A model generated the notes under the pieces. It was not told where the DNA came from. It did no database searches and saw only the letters and a list, made by a program, of their open reading frames with translations. From Thermococci archaeon (GTDB lineage Archaea > Methanobacteriota_B > Thermococci > Thermococcales > Thermococcaceae): a DNA stretch of 10,887 bases. The stretch lies in contig QMUF01000043.1 in the NCBI GenBank assembly GCA_003663525.1, forward strand, positions 1-10,887, given 5' to 3'. The position numbers were made by a program, and so were the translations under genes. Shown piece after piece: positions 1 through 5,978 of the stretch; position 1 is the stretch's first letter, and every line of letters begins with the position of its first letter.

Positions 1-110
1 ATTTTATTGTAGGGGATTTCAATTTTCCCACATCGGATCTTCCACTCTCTGTGATTCTGAGCCCACGCATGGACGTCGCTCCAAGCCCGAGCCACTATTC
101 TGCTGGCCAT
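1..110 (-). CDS. Small unknown protein, C-terminal part outside the window
   Basis: An open frame reads leftward from an ATG at 110-108 for 36 codons with no stop and leaves the window at base 1. The visible N-terminus begins MASRIVARAWSDVHAWA. It is basic, with three tryptophans (residues 10, 16, 23) and one cysteine (27), and shows no signal peptide or membrane span. I do not recognise the family. In-frame codons continue upstream to another ATG at 146-144, but a TATA-like element at 147-155 predicts a transcript start near 126, which favours the ATG at 110. The only SD-like sequence is a GGGG two bases before the start. The gene would be divergent from the transporter operon. Codons here are richer in G+C than the AT-rich DNA beside it. 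It could be a chance frame; the matching promoter position is the main support. Confidence 0.4.
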   Translation of the reverse strand, partial: MASRIVARAWSDVHAWAQNHREWKIRCGKIEIPYNK

Positions 111-146
111 TTCCCCAAAACAACACCAAAAGGATTGGAGCCTCAT

Positions 147-155
147 AATATAAAT
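147..155 (-). promoter_or_regulatory. TATA box for the left-edge divergent gene
   Basis: On the minus strand the sequence reads ATTTATATT, a good archaeal TATA box. Its centre (about 151) places a transcript start near 126, some 16 bases before the ATG at 110. No other TATA-like element lies closer to this frame. Confidence 0.35.
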
Positions 156-260
156 GCATATGGACCATGCCTTAAAAAACTTAAACTCAATAATTCTAAC
201 AACCTGATGAGAATTACACACTGGATACCTTAAGGTGAGGGAAGGTTAGAAACACGCCTT
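156..260. other. AT-rich intergenic stretch with a 10-bp palindrome
   Basis: No gene could be supported here. The one notable element is a perfect palindrome ACCTTAAGGT at 227-236, about 25 bases before the tandem repeats. It might be an operator half of the divergent regulatory region, but a single 10-bp palindrome is weak evidence. Confidence 0.3.
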
Positions 261-325
261 GAGCTAGGCAAAGTTTACGTTTAGCTAGGGCAAACTTTAA
301 CTTGAACTAGGGCAAAGTTTAAAAT
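261..325. repeat. Three tandem ~22-bp repeats upstream of the operon promoter
   Basis: Three units lie head to tail at 261-281, 282-303 and 304-325. Their shared core is CTAGG(G)CAAA(G/C)TTTA. The CTAGG cores start at 264, 285 and 307, so they recur every 21-22 bp, about two DNA helical turns, on one face of the helix. The middle copy has AAACTTT where the others have AAAGTTT, so copies 2 and 3 also form an inverted AAACTTT/AAAGTTT pair (293-299 and 314-320). The array ends about 12 bases before the TATA box, where archaeal activators usually bind. I infer a regulator-binding array, perhaps for an Lrp/AsnC-type amino acid sensor. The protein is not identified. Confidence 0.7.
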
Positions 326-337
326 CTTTTAATCACA

Positions 338-348
338 ATATATAAATA
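338..348 (+). promoter_or_regulatory. TATA box of the transporter/fermentation operon
   Basis: The sequence ATATATAAATA is a near-ideal archaeal TATA box. Its centre predicts a transcript start around 367-372, immediately before the SD-like GGGGTGG at 370-376, so the leader would be very short. This is the only strong promoter I see ahead of the whole plus-strand gene string. Confidence 0.65.
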
Positions 349-369
349 AGCCAACCTAATAAATGTCTT

Positions 370-376
370 GGGGTGG
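370..376 (+). promoter_or_regulatory. Ribosome binding site deciding the transporter start
   Basis: GGGGTGG resembles the Thermococcales SD GGAGGTG and ends 5 bases before the TTG at 382. The alternative GTG at 373 lies inside this element, so it would have no SD and almost no leader. The ATG at 363 is in another frame and meets a stop after eight codons. Confidence 0.5.
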
Positions 377-381
377 TTTTC

Positions 382-1662
382 TTGCCTGAAGAAACTTGGA
401 AAAGTAGAGTAGGTTTTGTTGCAGCAGCTATGGGGAGTGCTATAGGTTTGGGAAACATCTGGATGTTTCCAATGAGAGCAGGGCTTTACGGCGGAGCAGC
501 GTTCTTAGTACCGTATTTAATCTTGCTTTTCCTTATTGGAGTTGTAGCATTAACCGTAGAATTTACCCTCGGAAGGACAGCAGGAGGACCAATAGAGGCA
601 TACGGCAAAACTTTACCGGGAGGAAAATACCTAGGAATTTTCGTAAATGCAATGATGCTGATGATATTTGCATTTTACTCTGTTGTAGTCGGATGGGCAC
701 TTAAATATTTTGTTACAGCATTGACAGGGAAGTTACTTAGTGTAGATCCTGGTCCTTTCTTCGGTAGTATCTCCTTTAGTACAGAAGCTGTAGTATGGCA
801 GTTTATTGCTATAGCAATAACAATAGGAGTAGTAATAATGGGGGTTCAGAAAGGTATTGAGAGGGCATGTAAGATTATGATGCCAGGACTATTCGTGATG
901 CTAATTATACTCGCCATAAGAAGTGTAACCTTGCCAAACTCCTATGCAGGTCTTGAGTTCTACCTCTTACCAGATTGGAGCAAAATCTTAAGTGGAAAAA
1001 CGTGGATGATAGCGCTCTCGCAGATGTTTTTCTCATTGAGCTGTTTGGGAATGTCAAACGTGGTTTATGGAAGTTACATAAAGAAAGATCAAGACATACC
1101 GCTGTCCGCCATAGTTACGGCATTTGGAGATACTGCAGTTGCTGTAACGGCCGGATTTGCAATCTTTCCTGCAGTATTTGCATTTGGTCTTGAACCTACA
1201 GCAGGACCTGGATTGGTCTTTGTGACCCTACCAGTAGTATTCCAAAAAATGCCCGGAGGGATAATCTTTGCAGTAATATTCTTCCTGTTGATACTCTTCG
1301 CTGCCTTTTCTTCAACGGTCGCAATGCTCGAGACTAATGTACAAGCGGCAACTACACATCTTAACATGAGCAGAAAAACTGCTACAATTCTCTTTGGTCT
1401 CTTAGCCTTTGTGATAGGAGCCCCTGGTGCTATAAATCCCACGTACTTTGATTGGATAATAAATATTTCAACAGTCTATCTAGGCCCATTAGGAGCGTTA
1501 ATTGCAGCATTAGCATTAATTAAGCTTGGAATTGACAAAGCATACGAAGAACTTAGAAAAGGCGCTCTAATAGAATTTCCGGCAATATGGAAGCCATGGG
1601 CCAAATATGTGTATCCAATAGTGGTAATAATAGTATACGTCTCCCAATTCATACTGGGGTGA
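382..1662 (+). CDS. Na+-dependent amino acid transporter, NSS (SNF) family
   Basis: This is a membrane symporter of the neurotransmitter:sodium symporter (LeuT-like) family, 426 residues from TTG 382 or 429 from GTG 373. TM1 carries the hallmark GSAIGLGNIW (about residues 18-27), followed by GLYGGAAFLVPY. The TM6 region reads SCLGMSNVVYGSYIKKDQDI, the TM8 region has the Na2-site pair in AAFSSTVAML, and the tail IDKAYEELRKGALIEFP resembles LeuT after TM10. The conserved NIWRFP arginine, the extracellular gate residue in LeuT (Arg30), is Met28 here. The intracellular-gate arginine (SRVG, about residue 9) is kept. About 11 membrane segments are expected. The stop lies four bases before the MetS-like peptide, and amino acid catabolism genes follow, so an amino acid substrate is very likely. 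Methionine or alanine is suggested by MetP-MetS systems but not proven. Confidence 0.93.
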   Translation: MPEETWKSRVGFVAAAMGSAIGLGNIWMFPMRAGLYGGAAFLVPYLILLFLIGVVALTVEFTLGRTAGGPIEAYGKTLPGGKYLGIFVNAMMLMIFAFYSVVVGWALKYFVTALTGKLLSVDPGPFFGSISFSTEAVVWQFIAIAITIGVVIMGVQKGIERACKIMMPGLFVMLIILAIRSVTLPNSYAGLEFYLLPDWSKILSGKTWMIALSQMFFSLSCLGMSNVVYGSYIKKDQDIPLSAIVTAFGDTAVAVTAGFAIFPAVFAFGLEPTAGPGLVFVTLPVVFQKMPGGIIFAVIFFLLILFAAFSSTVAMLETNVQAATTHLNMSRKTATILFGLLAFVIGAPGAINPTYFDWIINISTVYLGPLGALIAALALIKLGIDKAYEELRKGALIEFPAIWKPWAKYVYPIVVIIVYVSQFILG

Positions 1663-1666
1663 TAAG

Positions 1667-1768
1667 ATGGGCACAGCTTACATAGTAGGATTGTTTGTTA
1701 TACTAATAATTTACGGCCCACTAGCATGGGGTCTCTACAGGCTTTCAAAAGCGGAAGCTAGCTCTTGA
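1667..1768 (+). CDS. MetS-like small subunit of the NSS transporter (33 aa)
   Basis: A 33-codon gene starts at ATG 1667, four bases after the transporter stop. An SD GGTGAT (1658-1663) overlaps that stop, so the two are translationally coupled. The peptide starts MGTAYIVGLFVILIIYGPLA, giving one membrane span (about residues 4-22), and continues with a WGLYRLSKAE-type basic-amphipathic end. This layout, with a short N-terminus, one helix, then G-x-x-R/L-x-K/A, fits the small subunits encoded beside NSS transporters. The known example is MetS, partner of the methionine/alanine importer MetP in Corynebacterium glutamicum; the Pfam family is the putative methionine/alanine importer small subunit. 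It probably sits in the membrane with the 382-1662 transporter and is needed for its activity. Automated gene callers will often miss it because of its size. Confidence 0.8.
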   Translation: MGTAYIVGLFVILIIYGPLAWGLYRLSKAEASS

Positions 1769-1781
1769 TTTTAATTTTTTT
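1769..1781 (+). terminator. Oligo-T tract, possible partial terminator within the operon
   Basis: Right after the small-subunit stop comes TTTT-AA-TTTTTTT, the last run being seven T (1775-1781). Archaeal RNA polymerase terminates at such runs. I see no clear TATA box between here and the next gene, so this may lower expression of the catabolic genes relative to the transporter rather than end the operon. Confidence 0.35.
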
Positions 1782-1804
1782 GGAGCAACTAGGAGGTGTT
1801 ATGG

Positions 1805-2974
1805 ATGGCGTTGAGTGATAGGTTAGAGCTAGTGAGTGTTTCTGGAATTAGGAAGCTTTTTGATCTTGCTCAAGGAATTGAAGGGGTAATATCACTGGGA
1901 ATTGGAGAACCCGACTTTGACACCCCTGAACACATTAAGGAGTACGCTAAAGAAGCGCTGGACAAGGGATTGACACATTATGGTCCTAATGCTGGGATTA
2001 GGGAGCTTAGAGAAGCAATAGCGGAAAAGCTGAAGAAAGACAATGGCATCGAAGTTGATCCAAAGAGTCAAATCATGATAACTGTTGGGGGGAATCCAGG
2101 TTTTTTAATGGGTTTTGCAACATTTTTAAAGGATGATGAGGAAGTTCTCATACCTTCACCCGCGTTTGTTAGTTATGCTCCCTCAGTAATTCTCGCAGGA
2201 GGAAAACCCGTGGAAGTGCCCACCCACGAGGAGAATGAATTCCGGTTGAGTGTGGATGATCTTGAGAAGCATGTTACTGAGAAAACGTGCGCTCTCATCA
2301 TAAACAGCCCGAATAATCCTACTGGAGCAGTTTTGACAAAAAAAGATCTTGAGGAAATTGCGGATTTTGCAATAGAGCATGATTTAATAGTGTTCAGTGA
2401 TGAAGTTTACGAGTATTATGTGTATGATGGTGTCAAGAGCCACAGTATTGCCTCTCTTAACGGAATGTTCGATAGGGTGATAACCATAAACAGTTTTTCA
2501 AAAACTTTTGCAATGACTGGCTGGCGTTTGGGGTTTGTTGCGGCACCAGAATGGGTAATTGAGAGAATGACTCGTTTTCAAATGTACGATTCAACCTGCC
2601 CGGCGACGTTCACCCAGTATGCGGCGGCTAAGGCTTTAAAGGATGAGAGGAGCTGGAAGGCAGTTGAGGAAATGCGTAAAGAGTATGATAGGAGAAGAAG
2701 TCTCGTATGGAAGCGCTTGAATGAGATGGGGCTTCCCACGATTAAACCAAAAGGAGCTTTTTACATTTTCCCACGCGTCAAGGACACGGGTTTAACAAGC
2801 AAAGAATTCAGCGAGTTAATGATTAGAGAGGCAAAAGTTGTTATGGTTCCGGGTAGTGCTTTCGGAAAAGCTGGAGAAGGCTACATAAGAATAAGCTACG
2901 CCACAGCCTATGAAAAGCTCGAAGAAGCTATGGACAGAATAGAAAAAATTTTGAAAAATAAAAAGCTTGTTTAA
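1805..2974 (+). CDS. PLP-dependent class I aminotransferase, PH1371-like
   Basis: This cytosolic aminotransferase (fold type I) should convert an amino acid to its 2-oxoacid, with 2-oxoglutarate as probable acceptor. It is 389 residues and, from memory, nearly colinear with the P. horikoshii aromatic aminotransferase PH1371, which also begins MALSDRLELVS. Visible landmarks are SLGIGEPDFDTPEHI (30-44), NSPNNPTG (167-174, Asn171), SDEVYE (198-203, Asp199 and Tyr202), the Schiff-base lysine in SFSKTFAMTGWRLG (Lys233) and the carboxylate-binding arginine in RISYA (Arg362). The loop VGGNPGF (94-100) reads LGANQAF in my recollection of PH1371, so the PLP-phosphate/substrate loop has diverged. The start is ATG 1805, six bases after a full SD AGGAGGTG (1791-1798); ATG 1801 is out of frame. 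It feeds the oxidoreductase encoded next. Aromatic, methionine-like or aliphatic substrates are all possible. Confidence 0.93.
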   Translation: MALSDRLELVSVSGIRKLFDLAQGIEGVISLGIGEPDFDTPEHIKEYAKEALDKGLTHYGPNAGIRELREAIAEKLKKDNGIEVDPKSQIMITVGGNPGFLMGFATFLKDDEEVLIPSPAFVSYAPSVILAGGKPVEVPTHEENEFRLSVDDLEKHVTEKTCALIINSPNNPTGAVLTKKDLEEIADFAIEHDLIVFSDEVYEYYVYDGVKSHSIASLNGMFDRVITINSFSKTFAMTGWRLGFVAAPEWVIERMTRFQMYDSTCPATFTQYAAAKALKDERSWKAVEEMRKEYDRRRSLVWKRLNEMGLPTIKPKGAFYIFPRVKDTGLTSKEFSELMIREAKVVMVPGSAFGKAGEGYIRISYATAYEKLEEAMDRIEKILKNKKLV

Positions 2975-2995
2975 TCTTTTTGGGGGGCGATATTG

Positions 2996-3601
2996 GTGTC
3001 TAAAAGTAGGATTAAGGAAAGTTTGGAAGAAATAAGGCTTCATGGTAGAGGTGGCCAGGGAGTTGTTTTGTATTCTGAGTTAATTGCTCGAGCTGCACTA
3101 TACGAGGGAAGTTTTGCCAGAAGTTTCCCGTGGTTTGGAATAGCTCGGCGTGGAGCTCCTGTCACAGCATTCGTAGTCATGGGGGAAGGAGATAAAATTA
3201 CACGGAGCATGGTTTATAATCCCAAATACGTTGTGGTGCTTGACCCGCAACTTCATAAGGTGATGCCAGGGGTAACTAGAGGAATCAGGATAGGGGGTGT
3301 GTATATTCAGAACTCAACCAAAACTCCTGACGAGCTCTTGGAAGAGCTTGAGCTGGATACTAAGCTTAGTGTCATTGCCACAATAGATGCCACGGGAATT
3401 GCAATGAAGTATATGGGAGTTCCAATACCAAACATAGTTATGTTGGGCGCTTTTGCTAGAGTTACAAACCTTATAACATTCGATTCCGCTGTAAAGGCTG
3501 TTAAGGCCAGATTCCCCAAGGACGCTTGGGAAAATTATTTAAAGTGTCTGGAGGCAGGGTATGAGAATATCAGGGTTGAGGTGTTGGAAGATGGGGAATA
3601 G
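2996..3601 (+). CDS. porG: 2-oxoacid:ferredoxin oxidoreductase, gamma subunit
   Basis: This is the gamma subunit of a pyruvate/2-ketoisovalerate-type (POR/VOR) ferredoxin oxidoreductase, 201 residues. Its family signature IRLHGRGGQGVV lies at 13-24 and FGIARRGAPVTAF at 47-59, both typical of PorG/VorG. It is a cytosolic structural part of the complex that binds near the CoA site. GTG 2996 is chosen as start because GGGGGG (2982-2987) is eight bases upstream; TTG 2993 immediately before it is the alternative. It follows the aminotransferase by 21 bases and its last 11 bases overlap the delta gene, so these are one transcript. The gene order gamma-delta-alpha-beta is the same as in the por and vor operons of Pyrococcus furiosus. 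Which 2-oxoacid is used cannot be read from this subunit. Confidence 0.95.
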   Translation: MSKSRIKESLEEIRLHGRGGQGVVLYSELIARAALYEGSFARSFPWFGIARRGAPVTAFVVMGEGDKITRSMVYNPKYVVVLDPQLHKVMPGVTRGIRIGGVYIQNSTKTPDELLEELELDTKLSVIATIDATGIAMKYMGVPIPNIVMLGAFARVTNLITFDSAVKAVKARFPKDAWENYLKCLEAGYENIRVEVLEDGE

Positions 3602-3857
3602 AGAAGAATACCCAGAGATTATTACTATTTCTACAAAAGAAATTGGCTCTGAGCCAGTGGCTCACTGGAGAGTCGTAAAGCCAGTTATCAAATATGAAAC
3701 CTGCATAAAATGCTGGGTATGTGTTCAATACTGTCCCGAGGGCGTTATTAAAGAATCGGAGAAGGGCCCTATAATAGATTATAGATTCTGTAAAGGGTGT
3801 GCTATCTGTGCCAATGAATGTCCTGTGAATGCAATCAAAATGGTTAGGGAGGTGTAA
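3591..3857 (+). CDS. porD: 2-oxoacid:ferredoxin oxidoreductase, delta subunit (2x[4Fe-4S])
   Basis: This 88-residue ferredoxin-like subunit carries electrons from the catalytic centre to free ferredoxin. Two classical clusters are visible: Cys38-x2-Cys41-x2-Cys44-x3-Cys48 followed by Pro, and Cys67-x2-Cys70-x2-Cys73-x3-Cys77 followed by Pro. The segment before them, EPVAHWRVVKPVI, is typical of PorD/VorD, as is the short N-terminal arm. ATG 3591 is chosen because GAGGTG (3578-3583) lies seven bases upstream. A longer frame from 3561 would add ten residues with no family resemblance. It overlaps the gamma gene by 11 bases, and its own 3' end carries the SD for the fused catalytic subunit, so gamma, delta and alpha-beta are translationally linked. 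Confidence 0.96.
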   Translation: MGNREEYPEIITISTKEIGSEPVAHWRVVKPVIKYETCIKCWVCVQYCPEGVIKESEKGPIIDYRFCKGCAICANECPVNAIKMVREV

Positions 3858-3860
3858 TCG

Positions 3861-5963
3861 ATGGGCAAACTTGATTTACTTTCAGGTAATAAAGCAGTGG
3901 CATATGGAGCTAAACTCTCCAGAGTTCAAGTAATTTCGGCATATCCAATAACACCTCAAACACCCATAGTTGAATATCTTGCTGAATTCATCGCCAACGG
4001 AGAGCTAGATGCCGAATACATATACCCCGAGGGAGAGCACTCAGCAATAGCCGCAGCACTTGCTGCCACAATAGGCGGTGCGAGAGGCTTTACTGCCACA
4101 TGTGCCCAAGGGCTTGGCTATGCTTTCGAAGTTGTTGCTCAGGCACCTGCATACAGAGCACCTCTTGTAATGGGAGTAGCCAATAGAACACTAGGGTGGT
4201 ACTGGAGCGTGGCAAGCGATTACTCAGACTCCATGCCCACAAGGGATTTAGGATGGATTCAATTCTATGCTGAGAGCTGTCAGGAGGCTCTTGATGGTGT
4301 AATTCAAATGTACAGGATCACTGAGGATGAAAGGGTGTTGCTACCCGGGATGGTGTGCTTGGATGGTTTTCACCTGTCTCACTCTTCAGAACCCGTGGAC
4401 ATACCTGACCAAGACGAAGTGGATGAGTACTTACCTCCAAGAAAGATATACAAGCACACAACTGATCCAACAGAGTCTGAAAGTTACGTGTATCCTTCAC
4501 TGCCTGTAAGTTTGCACACCACATATAGGAAAATATTTGAGAATGCCATGCAGAGGACGAAGGATGTCATCCGTGAAGTCACAAAAGAGTTCAGCGAAAG
4601 ATTTGAGAGAGATACTCATGGACTTGTTGAGGAGTATCACACAGATGGTGCAGAATTACTGCTTATAACCATGGGTTCAATGTCAACAGCAGCTAAGAGA
4701 GCTGTTGATAGACTACGTGACAGGGGAGTTAAAGTAGGATTGATAAGGATGAGATTTTTCAGGCCATTTCCTTCCGAGGAAATACTTAGAATAGTTGAAA
4801 AGAATGGTGTCAAAGCTATAGGGGTTGTCAATAGAGCGATAAGTCATGGAACTTCAATGGATCCCCTAGGTGCCGAGGTTGCTGCAACCCTATATGAACT
4901 CAAGAATAGACCCAACATAATCAATTTCATAGCCGGAATGGGCGGGGGTGATGTTTCAATAAGAGACTTTGAGAGCATGGTGAACAAGCTAACAAATACG
5001 CTGAATAAGGAGAACGTGAGGGAGACCATGTACGTAGAACACCCCATAAAGATAGAAACCCCCTCAGTGAAATTCAGTGATGCTGCATACTGCCCCGGGT
5101 CTCAGCTTTGTGCCGGGTGCGGTGCTACCTTGGCTATGAGACACATACTCAAGATCTTGGGTAAGAACTCAGTGCTCGTATTTCCTCCTAATTGTGTTTC
5201 AGCTTCTCTGGCGATGCACTTCCCCAGCAGTTGGATGGGTGTTCCTTATGTTCTGGCTAATTATGCGGCGGCTGCAGCTTATGCCAGAGGTCTTCAGAGG
5301 GCATACAAGTATAGAGGCAAGAAGGTTTATGTTACGGTCATAGCCGGGGATGGGTGTACTGCTGACATAGGACTACAATCTCTATCTTCAGCCGCCGAGA
5401 GCAATGAGCCGATAATATGGATTAATTACGACAATGAAGCATACATGAACACGGGTATTCAAAGAAGCGGCACCACGCCATTAAATGCCTGGACGACAAC
5501 AACACCTGCGGGAGTTAAGTGGCATGGAAAGAAGGAGGAACCCAAGGACATGATATCCATAATGATTGCACATAGGATCCCTTACATAGCCACGGCGTCT
5601 CCATCGTTCCTGCGTGACTTTGAGAGCAAGATAAAGAAAGCTATGAAGGTCGTGGAAAAGGCTGAAGGATTGGCTTACATACATATACAATCACCATGCC
5701 CCACTGGATGGAGGTTCCCCGAGAGCAAAACGGTCGAGATAGGGAGATTGGCTACACTAACCGGTGTGTGGCCACTCTTGGAAGTCGATCACGGTACATT
5801 TAAATTGAACCTTAAGCCCCGTAAGCTGAAACCCGTAGCTGAATACATCAAGCTTCAGGGTAGGTTCAGACACTTAAACGATGAAGATATTGCTATGATT
5901 CAGAAGTTCATCAACAAAAGGTGGGAGAAGCTCCTTGAACTTGACGGCAAGATTATGTGGTAA
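3861..5963 (+). CDS. 2-oxoacid:ferredoxin oxidoreductase, fused alpha-beta subunit
   Basis: One 700-residue chain joins the two catalytic subunits that are usually separate in POR/VOR (alpha ~390, beta ~310 aa). The alpha part (1 to ~390) has AYPITPQTP (27-35, with the substrate-binding Thr31) and PEGEHSA (56-62), then the pyrimidine-binding and transketolase C-terminal-like regions. The beta part (~405-700) has the TPP motif GDGCTADIG (496-504) and YDNEAYMNTGIQRSG (523-537). Its cluster cysteines fit one [4Fe-4S]: Cys417 and Cys420 in CAGCG, Cys445 in PPNC, Cys613 in SPCPTGW. A short linker (~380-410) with no hydrophobic stretch joins them. It oxidatively decarboxylates a 2-oxoacid to acyl-CoA, reducing ferredoxin through delta. 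ATG 3861 follows GGAGGTG (3847-3853). The beta motifs are POR/VOR-like. The alpha segment RTLGWYWSVASDYSDSMPTR differs from textbook POR (WGDHSD), so substrate may not be pyruvate. Confidence 0.95.
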   Translation: MGKLDLLSGNKAVAYGAKLSRVQVISAYPITPQTPIVEYLAEFIANGELDAEYIYPEGEHSAIAAALAATIGGARGFTATCAQGLGYAFEVVAQAPAYRAPLVMGVANRTLGWYWSVASDYSDSMPTRDLGWIQFYAESCQEALDGVIQMYRITEDERVLLPGMVCLDGFHLSHSSEPVDIPDQDEVDEYLPPRKIYKHTTDPTESESYVYPSLPVSLHTTYRKIFENAMQRTKDVIREVTKEFSERFERDTHGLVEEYHTDGAELLLITMGSMSTAAKRAVDRLRDRGVKVGLIRMRFFRPFPSEEILRIVEKNGVKAIGVVNRAISHGTSMDPLGAEVAATLYELKNRPNIINFIAGMGGGDVSIRDFESMVNKLTNTLNKENVRETMYVEHPIKIETPSVKFSDAAYCPGSQLCAGCGATLAMRHILKILGKNSVLVFPPNCVSASLAMHFPSSWMGVPYVLANYAAAAAYARGLQRAYKYRGKKVYVTVIAGDGCTADIGLQSLSSAAESNEPIIWINYDNEAYMNTGIQRSGTTPLNAWTTTTPAGVKWHGKKEEPKDMISIMIAHRIPYIATASPSFLRDFESKIKKAMKVVEKAEGLAYIHIQSPCPTGWRFPESKTVEIGRLATLTGVWPLLEVDHGTFKLNLKPRKLKPVAEYIKLQGRFRHLNDEDIAMIQKFINKRWEKLLELDGKIMW

Positions 5964-5978
5964 TCTGGGGGATGCAAT

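Noticed and set aside
51..233. Plus-strand frame of 60 codons at the left edge
   Set aside because: It has no SD, unusual composition and no family resemblance, and it lies antisense to the better supported minus-strand frame and its promoter.
261..325. CRISPR-like array
   Set aside because: The units are directly tandem with no spacers, only three imperfect copies, and lie at a promoter; an operator array fits better.
1089..1442. Antisense frame of 117 codons inside the transporter gene
   Set aside because: It is the mirror of a strongly conserved membrane protein frame and has no promoter or SD of its own.
1801..1803. ATG as start of the aminotransferase
   Set aside because: It is out of frame and reaches a stop after five codons; ATG 1805 has the correct frame and SD spacing.
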